Below, in pieces: positions 24,519 through 32,205 of a stretch of 64,000 nt of DNA. A program made the translations under genes and the position numbers. The stretch spans positions 1-64,000 of the forward strand of contig JBBQBI010000001.1 of the NCBI GenBank assembly GCA_038363005.1, written 5' to 3'. Below the pieces are notes generated by a model. The model was given only the letters and a program-made list of their open reading frames with translations. It had not been told where the DNA came from and did not search any database. The stretch is from JAKOWB01 sp038363005. Lineage in GTDB: Bacteria; Pseudomonadota; Alphaproteobacteria; Kiloniellales; JACOMY01. Numbering within the stretch: the first letter of the stretch is position 1; each line of letters opens with the position of its first letter.

Positions 24519-26027
24519 ATGGGCGAAGCGGCACCACGGCTGGATGACCTGGTAACGGCGGCGAGCGACATCGCCGGCCAGGTCTCCGGCCGTCCGGTGG
24601 AGCGGCTCGACGTCAAGCCGGTCAACGCCGCGACCTCGCGCGCGCTGTACCAGAAGCGCCAGCCGATCCATCCCAAGCTGGTGCACGGCCGCTTCCGCCA
24701 GGTGAAGTGGGTGGTGATGCTGGTCACCCTGGCGATCTACTATCTGACGCCGTGGATCCGCTGGGACCGCGGTGGCGCCGCGCCGGACCAGGCGGTGCTG
24801 CTCGACCTGCCCAACCGCCGCTTCTATTTCTTCTTCATCGAGATCTGGCCGCAGGAGGTCTACTACCTCACCGGCCTGCTGATCCTGGCCGCCATCTCGC
24901 TGTTCCTGGTGACCTCCATCGCCGGGCGCGTCTGGTGCGGCTACACCTGCCCGCAGACCGTCTGGACCGACCTCTTCATCCTGGTCGAACGCTGGGTCGA
25001 GGGTGACCGCGGTCAGCGCCTGCGCCTGGCCAAGCAGCCCTGGACGGCGGGCAAGCTGGCGCGCAAGGCGGCCAAGCATCTCATCTGGCTGGTCATCGCC
25101 ATGGCCACCGGCGGTGCCTGGGTTTTCTACTTCGCCGATGCGCCGACCCTGGCGCGCGACCTGCTGGCCTTCGACGCGCCCAGCGTCGCCTACATCTTCA
25201 TCGGCCTCTTGACCTTCACCACCTATTGGCTGGGCGGCCACATGCGCGAGCAGGTTTGCACCTACATGTGCCCCTGGCCGCGCATCCAGGGCGCCATGCT
25301 GGACGAGGAGTCGTTGGTCGTCACCTACCGCGACTTCCGCGGCGAGCCGAGGGGCCCGATCAAGAAGGCCACGGCCGAGGGCAAGCCGCACGGCGACTGC
25401 ATCGACTGCAACCAGTGCGTCGCCGCCTGCCCCATGGGCATCGATATCCGCCACGGCCAGCAGCTGGAGTGCATCACCTGCGCGCTCTGCATCGATGCCT
25501 GCGACGACGTGATGACGCGCATCGGCAAGCCCAAGGGGCTGATCGCCTATGACACCATCGGCAACCTGGAGCGTCGCCGGCGGGGCGAGCCGGCCAAGAT
25601 CCGCCTGATCCGCCCGCGCACCATTCTCTATCTCGGCGTGCTGCTGCTGGTCGGCGGCATCATGGCCTTCGCCTTCGCCACGCGCAGCGATCTGGAGCTG
25701 AACCTGCTGCGCGACCGCAATCCGCTGTTCGTCACCCTGTCCGACGGATCGATCCGCAACGGCTACACGCTGAAGATCCTCAACAAGGCCCCCGTCGAAC
25801 GCCACTTCGCCCTGAGCGTCGAGGGCCTGCCCGACGTCCTGGTCACGCTGGGCGCCGAGGCCGACACCGCCGCCATCGTCGCGCCGGCCGACAAGGTGCT
25901 GGCGCTGCGCGTCTTCGTCGCCGCGCCGGCCGCCGACCTGAAGGGCGACAGCAGCCCCTTGGTTTTCCTGCTGACTGAAGCGGACGGCACCGTCGCCCGC
26001 GCCGAAACCGTGTTCCGAGGACCCTGA
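24519..26027 (+). CDS. ccoG: CcoG/FixG membrane iron-sulfur protein for cbb3 assembly
   Basis: 502 residues. After several membrane segments with a CxxxC pair (VWCGYTCPQT) and CTYMCPWPR, a cytoplasmic ferredoxin-like domain holds two four-cysteine clusters (CIDCNQCVAAC and CITCALCIDAC). The C-terminal third is an Ig-like periplasmic domain. CcoG is reported to act in copper handling for cbb3 maturation, as a Cu(II) reductase. It follows ccoP and precedes fixH with short gaps, so one operon is likely. Confidence 0.93.
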   Translation: MGEAAPRLDDLVTAASDIAGQVSGRPVERLDVKPVNAATSRALYQKRQPIHPKLVHGRFRQVKWVVMLVTLAIYYLTPWIRWDRGGAAPDQAVLLDLPNRRFYFFFIEIWPQEVYYLTGLLILAAISLFLVTSIAGRVWCGYTCPQTVWTDLFILVERWVEGDRGQRLRLAKQPWTAGKLARKAAKHLIWLVIAMATGGAWVFYFADAPTLARDLLAFDAPSVAYIFIGLLTFTTYWLGGHMREQVCTYMCPWPRIQGAMLDEESLVVTYRDFRGEPRGPIKKATAEGKPHGDCIDCNQCVAACPMGIDIRHGQQLECITCALCIDACDDVMTRIGKPKGLIAYDTIGNLERRRRGEPAKIRLIRPRTILYLGVLLLVGGIMAFAFATRSDLELNLLRDRNPLFVTLSDGSIRNGYTLKILNKAPVERHFALSVEGLPDVLVTLGAEADTAAIVAPADKVLALRVFVAAPAADLKGDSSPLVFLLTEADGTVARAETVFRGP

Positions 26028-26030
26028 GTC

Positions 26031-26525
26031 ATGGCCACGCACGTCATCCGTCCGCCGCGCCTTGGTGGAGCGACGCTGACCGGCCGCAAGGTGTTGCTGA
26101 TCGCGCTGGCCAGCTTCGGCCTGGTGCTGCTGGTCAACGGCGCCTTCGTCTGGGTGGCGCTCAGTGGCTTCTCGGGCCTCAGCCGGGAGAACGCCTATGT
26201 CGATGGGCTGCACTACAACGACGAGCTGGCGGCCGCCGCGGCGCAGAAGGCACGCGGCTGGAGCAGCCAGGTAAGCCTGGCCGACGGCGGTCTGGTGCTG
26301 CAAGTGACCCTGCCGAACGGCACGCCGGTAAGCGGCCTGCAGCTCAGCGCGACCCTCGGCCGCCCGGCGACCAACGTCTTCGACCAGACCCTGGCACTCA
26401 CCGAGCTGCGGCCCGGCCGCTACATCGCGCCGGTCGCCCTGGCCGCTGGCCAGTGGAGCGTCGTGATTGTCGGCAGCGATGCCGCCGGCGAGGCCTATCG
26501 CAGCGAGGCCAAGCTTTGGCGCTGA
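26031..26525 (+). CDS. ccoH: FixH/CcoH cbb3 assembly protein
   Basis: 164 residues, a single N-terminal membrane anchor (VLLIALASFGLVLLVNGAFV) and a periplasmic beta-rich domain, the standard FixH layout. YVDGLHYND resembles the conserved YxxGLxYN motif of the family. It is thought to interact with the oxidase during assembly. It lies three bases after ccoG and overlaps the P-type ATPase gene start by about ten bases. Confidence 0.88.
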   Translation: MATHVIRPPRLGGATLTGRKVLLIALASFGLVLLVNGAFVWVALSGFSGLSRENAYVDGLHYNDELAAAAAQKARGWSSQVSLADGGLVLQVTLPNGTPVSGLQLSATLGRPATNVFDQTLALTELRPGRYIAPVALAAGQWSVVIVGSDAAGEAYRSEAKLWR

Positions 26526-28795
26526 GCGCGCCACAGCGCGACCTGGGGCTGCCGTCCTGCTGTCTGCCGGTGGCGGCGGACCTGGCGGCCGAGGCCGAGG
26601 CCCTGGCCGCGGCGGCTACGCCGGCGGTCGAGCTGCTGACGGACGGTACCAGGCGCCTGAGCCTGGTGGTGGAGACGCTGGACTGCGCCGCCTGCCTGCC
26701 GGCCATCGAAGGCTGCCTGGCCGGGCTGCCCGGCCTGCGCCAGGCCCGGGTCAACCTGACGACGCGGCGCCTGACCCTGCAGTGGGACAGCAGCGCGCCA
26801 CCCTTGGCCGAGATACTGAGTCCGGTGCTGGCGCAGGGCCACCGCCTGGCGCCCTTCGCGCCCGGGCGGCTGGACCGCCTGGTCGAGGCCGAACGGCGCC
26901 TGCTGCTGCGTTGCCTGGCGGTGGCCGGCTTCGCCGCCGCCAACGTCATGATGCTGTCGGTCGCGGTCTGGGCGGGCCTGCTGGGCGGCGAAGCCGACGG
27001 CGGCGAGATGGGGCCGGCGACGCGCCAGCTGCTGCACTGGATCTCGGCGCTGATCGCCGTGCCGGCAGTGCTTTATGCCGGGCGGCCCTTCTTCCGCTCG
27101 GCCCTGGCGGCGTTGAAGGCCGCGCGACTCAACATGGACGTGCCGATCGTCCTGGCGGTCACCCTGGCGACCTGTCTCAGCCTGTTCGAAACGCTCCAGG
27201 GCGGGCGCATCGCCTATTTCGATGCCGCGCTCTCACTGCTGTTCTTCCTGCTGCTGGGCCGGCTGCTCGACCACGCGGTGCGCGCCCGTGCGCGCTCGGC
27301 GGCGGAAAACCTGCTGGCGCTGCAGGCGACCAGCGCGGCGGTGCTGCTGCCCGACGGCCGCATCGAGCGCCTGCCGCTGCAGGCCCTGGTGCCCGGCGAC
27401 ACCGTGGTGGTGGCGGCGGGCGAACGCCTGCCGGTCGATGGCCTGGTGACGCTGGGCTGCTCCGACCTGGACAGCAGCGCCATCTCCGGCGAGGGCCTGC
27501 CCCAGACCATCCAACCGGGCATGGCTGTCCATGCCGGCACCTTGAACCTGACCGGCGAGCTGCGCATCAAGGCCACGGCAGTGGGCCAGGACAGCCTGCT
27601 GGCCCGCCTGCAGGACCTGGTGGAGACCGCCGAGCAGGGGCGCGCCGGCGCGGTGCGCCTGGCCGACCGCGTGGCCCGGCTCTATGCCCCCGCCGTGCAT
27701 GTCCTGGCGCTGGTCACGGTGCTGGGCGGCCTCGCCTGGGCCTTGTCCTGGCAGGACGCGGTGATGAATGCCGTGGCCGTGCTGCTGGTCACCTGTCCCT
27801 GCGCCCTGGGCCTGGCGGTGCCGGCGGTGCAGGTCGCCGCCGTCGGCCGCCTGTTCCGCAAAGGTATACTGGTGAAGCACGCCGACGCGCTGGAGCGCCT
27901 GGCCGAGGTCGATCACGTCGTCTTCGACAAGACCGGCACGCTGACCCTGGGCGGCGCCGAGCTGGTGGAGGCCGGGGCGCTGGCCGACGCCGACCTGGCA
28001 TTGGCGGCGCAGCTTGCTGCCGCCAGCCGCCATCCCCTGGCGCAGGCGGTGGTCGCCGCCGCGCGGGCGCGCAGTCTCGCGGTGACGGCGCTTCCCGTCG
28101 CGGTGCAGGAGTGGCCGGGCGCCGGCCTGGTGGCGCGTCTGCCGACGGGCGAGGCGCGCCTGGGCAGTGCCGCCCACCTGGGCCTGTCGCAAGTGGCCGA
28201 GTTGGACGGCCCGGCGCTCTGGCTGCGGCGCCCGGATGGCGCGGTGCTGCGGCTGCGCTTCCGCGACCGGCCGCGGCCCGATGTCGCCGCCACACTGCGG
28301 CGCCTGCAGGCGCTCGGCCTCGGCGTCGAGCTACTGTCGGGTGACCGGGCGCCGGCGACCCGGGCTCTGGCGGCGGAGTTCGGCATCGCCGACTGGCGGG
28401 CCGGCGTGACGCCCGATGCCAAGCATGCACGGCTGCAGGCGCTGGCCGCCGCCGGCAAGCGCGTGCTGATGGTGGGCGACGGCATCAACGATGCCGCCGC
28501 GCTGACCGTGGCCGCCGCCTCGATGGCGCCAGCGGCGGCCAGCGATGTGGCGCAGGCGGCCGCCGACCTGGTGTTCCTCGGCGAACGCCTGGCGCCGGTG
28601 GCCGAGGCCATTGAGGTGGCGCGCCGGGCGCGCCATCTGGTGCGGCAGAATTTCCTCTTCGCGCTGACCTACAACCTCTGCGCCGTGCCGCTGGCGATGG
28701 TCGGCCTGGTGACGCCGCTGCTGGCGGCGATCCTGATGTCGACCTCGTCGCTGACCGTAACCGGCAACGCCCTACGGCTGGTGGGAAGGCGCTAG
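26516..28795 (+). CDS. ccoI: copper-translocating P-type ATPase, FixI/CcoI type
   Basis: About 759 residues. The start is taken as TTG 26516 because GAGG lies six bases upstream; the longer ATG frame at 26453 is inside fixH. Motifs: a CC pair in SCCLP (about residues 14-16), heavy-metal domain C57-AA-C60, TM metal site C427-P-C429, phosphorylation D471 in DKTGT, and G654-DGIND. FixI exports copper for the cbb3 Cu-B site. It is the last large gene before ccoS. The order G-H-I-S is standard in alphaproteobacteria. Confidence 0.93.
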   Translation: MALSAPQRDLGLPSCCLPVAADLAAEAEALAAAATPAVELLTDGTRRLSLVVETLDCAACLPAIEGCLAGLPGLRQARVNLTTRRLTLQWDSSAPPLAEILSPVLAQGHRLAPFAPGRLDRLVEAERRLLLRCLAVAGFAAANVMMLSVAVWAGLLGGEADGGEMGPATRQLLHWISALIAVPAVLYAGRPFFRSALAALKAARLNMDVPIVLAVTLATCLSLFETLQGGRIAYFDAALSLLFFLLLGRLLDHAVRARARSAAENLLALQATSAAVLLPDGRIERLPLQALVPGDTVVVAAGERLPVDGLVTLGCSDLDSSAISGEGLPQTIQPGMAVHAGTLNLTGELRIKATAVGQDSLLARLQDLVETAEQGRAGAVRLADRVARLYAPAVHVLALVTVLGGLAWALSWQDAVMNAVAVLLVTCPCALGLAVPAVQVAAVGRLFRKGILVKHADALERLAEVDHVVFDKTGTLTLGGAELVEAGALADADLALAAQLAAASRHPLAQAVVAAARARSLAVTALPVAVQEWPGAGLVARLPTGEARLGSAAHLGLSQVAELDGPALWLRRPDGAVLRLRFRDRPRPDVAATLRRLQALGLGVELLSGDRAPATRALAAEFGIADWRAGVTPDAKHARLQALAAAGKRVLMVGDGINDAAALTVAAASMAPAAASDVAQAAADLVFLGERLAPVAEAIEVARRARHLVRQNFLFALTYNLCAVPLAMVGLVTPLLAAILMSTSSLTVTGNALRLVGRR

Positions 28796-28799
28796 GACC

Positions 28800-28958
28800 A
28801 TGGCAGGCCTACTCTACCTGATACCGGTCGCGCTGTTCCTCGGAGGCCTGGGCCTGGCCGCCTTCTTCTGGACGCTGCGCAGCGGGCAGTACGACGACCT
28901 GGACGGCGCCGCGCACCGCATCCTCTTCGACGACGAAGGCAAGCCGCCGCCAGGATAG
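28800..28958 (+). CDS. ccoS: cbb3 assembly protein CcoS/FixS
   Basis: 52 residues: an N-terminal membrane helix (LLYLIPVALFLGGLGLAAF) then WTLRSGQYDDLDGAAHRIL, the FixS signature, and a short DDEG tail. It starts four bases after the ccoI stop. FixS is needed for heme/copper insertion into cbb3 oxidases. It is below the length at which simple ORF searches report genes. Confidence 0.92.
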   Translation: MAGLLYLIPVALFLGGLGLAAFFWTLRSGQYDDLDGAAHRILFDDEGKPPPG

Positions 28959-29053
28959 GGGTGGCTGCGGGTCCTGCGACGCAGCGGACTTGTCGGCCGC
29001 GCGCCATTGCCCCTAGCGTGTGCTGGCCCAGCGCGAACGATTGGATTCGTGGC

Positions 29054-30307
29054 ATGGGACCGACGTTGGGGAGTTCAGCAGGGTTGGGGCTGCCGCGGGT
29101 ACTATTCCTGCACTTGCCGAAGACTGGTGGTGTCAGCCTGATGGCCTGGCTTGACCGGCATTTCGCGCCCGCTGCCGTTCGCACCCTGTCGGATATCGCG
29201 GAGCAGTCTGTGCTGCCGGGTTCCTTGCTGGCTAGCGGCCATCTCTATGGCCGCTGGGCCGATTGGGCCGCGGAACAGTTCACCACCGTAACCCTGCTGC
29301 GTCATCCCGTGGCGCGCGCGGTTTCGCAGTATAGCTACTGGCGGTCTCTCGATCCGGCGCTGCAGCTTGCGCCCTCCGATCGCCATCAGGTGGAGCTAGC
29401 CCGGAGATTTTCCTTGCCGGCCTTGCTGGATGCCGGAGATCCCATCGTCGACGGCAGCTTCCGCAACCTGCAGACCCAAATGTTGGGCCTGCCCCGCGCC
29501 CGTTCACCAGGTGGGCCGCATGCCGACCGGGCGGTGCTGGATGCCGCGCTGCAGCGCCTGGCGCGCATCGACTGCGTTGGCACCACCGAGCGGCTGCAGG
29601 AAACGGCGCTGCTGCTGGCGGCGCGGATCGGTTGGCTGCCGGAGCCTCGTCTGCCGAAGATCAACACCTCGTCGGACATCGGCGAAATCGACCCGCGTAC
29701 ACTCGATCGCCTGGCGGAGATGAATGGGCTGGATCTGGAGCTCCATGCGGCGGCCGAGGCGCGCCTGGCGGCGGCGGTCGCGACCCTGCGGTCACCGGCG
29801 CTGCGCGCCGAGGTTGAGGCAAGACTTGGCCGCCATGCCGTGGCGGATCGGCGATACCTCGATCTTGGCGGCCCCTTCGTGGGTACCGGCTGGGGCCCCC
29901 GGGAGGCAGATGAACTGGGATCCTGGCGCGAAACGTCCGATGTCGGCGCAGAACTGCTCTTTGGGCCTATGCCCGAGACAGCGGCGCAGATCCTCCTGAC
30001 ACTGCGTGGCGACCTGCCGCTATCGGGGGACTGGCTGTGCCTGAATGGCACGCGGCTGGCCCTGGAGATGACGGCGGACGGCAGCAAGGCCCGGGCCGAG
30101 GCACCGGCCGGCAGCCTGCGGCAGCGGTCCGTCAACAGGCTGGAGGTGATGCACGGCAAGCGGCCCTTGTCCCTGCGCGCAGTCGAGCTGCTGTCGACGC
30201 CACGCCTGAGTCGGGTCCGAGCCTGGGCACGACGGTTCTCTGGGCTAGGACCTGGCCTGGCGGCGATCCTGTGCGACGCGGTCGCGCGCGGCCTCCCATA
30301 CCAGTAG
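29054..30307 (+). CDS. sulfotransferase family protein
   Basis: 417 residues from the ATG at 29054; a GTG at 28961 gives a longer, low-quality N-terminus and was not used. The PAPS-binding start FLHLPKTGGVSLMAWLD and the LLRHPVARAVSQYSYW motif match the Sulfotransfer_2-like group. The last 130 residues are beta-rich and may be a second, glycan-recognition domain. The acceptor is unknown. Its 3' end overlaps a convergent sulfotransferase gene by 63 bases. It lies 95 bases after the cbb3 operon. Confidence 0.75.
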   Translation: MGPTLGSSAGLGLPRVLFLHLPKTGGVSLMAWLDRHFAPAAVRTLSDIAEQSVLPGSLLASGHLYGRWADWAAEQFTTVTLLRHPVARAVSQYSYWRSLDPALQLAPSDRHQVELARRFSLPALLDAGDPIVDGSFRNLQTQMLGLPRARSPGGPHADRAVLDAALQRLARIDCVGTTERLQETALLLAARIGWLPEPRLPKINTSSDIGEIDPRTLDRLAEMNGLDLELHAAAEARLAAAVATLRSPALRAEVEARLGRHAVADRRYLDLGGPFVGTGWGPREADELGSWRETSDVGAELLFGPMPETAAQILLTLRGDLPLSGDWLCLNGTRLALEMTADGSKARAEAPAGSLRQRSVNRLEVMHGKRPLSLRAVELLSTPRLSRVRAWARRFSGLGPGLAAILCDAVARGLPYQ

Positions 30308-31036
30308 ATCGTCACGCAGCGCCGCGGCCATCTCTTGCCGCAACCCAACCGGAAGGTCCTTGGCCAGGGCGGCCGTTGGCGCTGCGTTGAGCCGGGGGAC
30401 CCAGGCGTCGGGACGCTGCCGCAGGACGGCGAGGCAGCGCGGTCCATCAAGCTGCATGTCCTCAGTCAATCCGATGAGGTCCAGAGCATTCACCGCCGCC
30501 AGCGCCCTGTGCAGCGTTTCCACCGTGGGTTCAACATCGAGCTGCAGGGAAGCCAGGGCCTCGGCCAGGGCAGCCGGCCCCCTTGGGTGTGCCGCCGCGA
30601 TGGCGGCGCCATCGGCGCCTAGCATTCGGGTATAGGGCGATAGGAAGTGAAACCGCAGAATGGGATGCCGGAGCGCCTCACCCAGGCTCGGCGCTTCCTC
30701 GACCAGCAGGCGATGGCTGTTGTGGTGGGGCGAGCGTTCGATATGGCGGAAGGCGGACAGCGTGCGCTCCAGTGGGTCCCGCAAAAAAGTTATCGTTCGG
30801 CTTGGGCGGCGCAACAGGGGCGCAATCGCGAGCGGCAGGTGCCCGGCCAACAGGTCCAGGTCCGGCAGGGAGTCGAGCACCGGCAACAGCAGCCGATAGT
30901 TCCGCACCTGCAAGAGTCGCCGTTCCGGAGCGATCCCCTCGGCGAGCGTGCTCGTGAAGGCGACACCAGCCGTCTTCGGCATGTGCAGGAAGAGAATCGC
31001 AGCAGTCGGCGTGGAAGAGGGCTTGGCTGACGTCAC
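30245..31036 (-). CDS. second sulfotransferase family protein
   Basis: About 263 residues if the GTG at 31036 is the start; the frame is open up to 31255 and the start is weakly supported. FLHMPKTAGVAFTSTL is the PAPS P-loop and FLRDPLERTLSAFRHI the second motif. A GLTEDMQLDG segment is like that in other heparan-sulfate-type sulfotransferases. Only the N-terminal motif resembles its convergent neighbour, so this is not a recent duplicate. Sugar sulfation is probable from family. Confidence 0.72.
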   Translation of the reverse strand: MTSAKPSSTPTAAILFLHMPKTAGVAFTSTLAEGIAPERRLLQVRNYRLLLPVLDSLPDLDLLAGHLPLAIAPLLRRPSRTITFLRDPLERTLSAFRHIERSPHHNSHRLLVEEAPSLGEALRHPILRFHFLSPYTRMLGADGAAIAAAHPRGPAALAEALASLQLDVEPTVETLHRALAAVNALDLIGLTEDMQLDGPRCLAVLRQRPDAWVPRLNAAPTAALAKDLPVGLRQEMAAALRDDLLVWEAARDRVAQDRRQARS

Positions 31037-31332
31037 GGCGTGATTGATCGGAATCTGTTGAGGCGGCGAGATCGCCGCAGTGGCCTGCGGGTTCGCAGCA
31101 GGGCGAGCATAGGTCAGGCTCTCAGCCCTGGATATGTCGGGCGTCGCGCCAACGGCTGCGGGTCCCCCAATGCCTCTGGGTCGGCTCCCCGGGGCGGCAA
31201 GCGTTACGCTTCGGTCCGCTCCGCGGCGCGACAACGCACGCGCACGGCCTGCCACAGTGGTGCGGGCAGTCCGTCAGCGCCAGCGCGCCCAGGCCGGCAG
31301 GCTATGCCACCAGCTCACCCGGCGTAAGTCGA

Positions 31333-32103
31333 TCAATCGACCAGCGCCCGATAGGCGTGCCAACTGGCGTGTCCCAGCAGCGGGAAAGCCACGATCAGGC
31401 CAACATAGAAGGTCGCCAGGCCGACCGCCGTGATGGTCACGATCAGCCAGCCCCAGAGCAGCAGCGGCTTCCAGTTGCGGCGCACCGCCGCCAGGCTGAG
31501 CAGGATGGCGCTGACCGCATCGATCTCGCGATCCAGCACCAACGGCAGCGATACCACCGACAGCGCAAACACACCGGCGGCGAGGACCGCGCCCACCAGG
31601 GTGCCGACGACCAGCAGGGCCAGTCCCTCGGTGGTGAACAGCAGCTCGCTCATCAAACTGTCGATTGGCGGTGCCGCGCGTGTGCCCATGAAAAGGGCGA
31701 AGAGCAGGAACGCCAGGCGGAGCCAGAACAGTAGCGACAGCGCCAGCAGTACGGCGAAGAAGGTCAGCCGCGTGGGTGCGCGCAGGATCGCCCCCGCGGC
31801 ATGACGGAATCGCGGTCGCTCGCCCAGTTCGAGGCGCCGGCTAATGTCGTAGAGGCCGATCGCCAGGAGCGGCCCCAGCAGCATGAAGCCGGCCGCCAGC
31901 GGCGGCAGAAACTGCAGGCGGTCGGCGTACCAGAGGCCGGCGGTGATGCCGCCGCTGGCCAGCGCGAAGCAGAGGCCATAAGCCAGGCTGACATAGCGGG
32001 CCCGGCAGAGGTCGCGCCAGCCGGCGGCCAACCAGGTCCAGGGGGCTTCGCTGTTGATCGAGCGCAGCACCGGCGGGCGCCCAGCTTCGACGATGGCGGT
32101 CAT
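31333..32103 (-). CDS. DUF2189-type integral membrane protein
   Basis: 256 residues from an ATG at 32103 with GAGAGGAAG upstream. About six hydrophobic segments are visible, with RYVSLAYGLCFALASG and LGPLLAIGLYDISRRLELGE matching DUF2189. The role of this family is unknown. It lies between sulfotransferase and glycosyltransferase genes but has its own ribosome site and 100-300-base gaps on both sides. Confidence 0.75.
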   Translation of the reverse strand: MTAIVEAGRPPVLRSINSEAPWTWLAAGWRDLCRARYVSLAYGLCFALASGGITAGLWYADRLQFLPPLAAGFMLLGPLLAIGLYDISRRLELGERPRFRHAAGAILRAPTRLTFFAVLLALSLLFWLRLAFLLFALFMGTRAAPPIDSLMSELLFTTEGLALLVVGTLVGAVLAAGVFALSVVSLPLVLDREIDAVSAILLSLAAVRRNWKPLLLWGWLIVTITAVGLATFYVGLIVAFPLLGHASWHAYRALVD

Positions 32104-32205
32104 ACGGCTTCCTCTCGCAGCAGGGTCAAGGCGGCGCAGTCTCAACCAGTTTGGCCGAGGCGGTGACGCGATGCCTTGATCTGGCGCAATCGTCCTGCGG
32201 GGCCG

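Noticed and set aside
24225..26534. 769-residue minus-strand ORF
   Set aside because: It lies antisense to ccoP, ccoG and fixH, which have clear heme and iron-sulfur motifs.
28961..29053. N-terminal extension of the plus-strand sulfotransferase from a GTG
   Set aside because: The 31 added residues are Arg/Cys/Pro-rich with no family resemblance; the ATG at 29054 lies just before the conserved P-loop domain.
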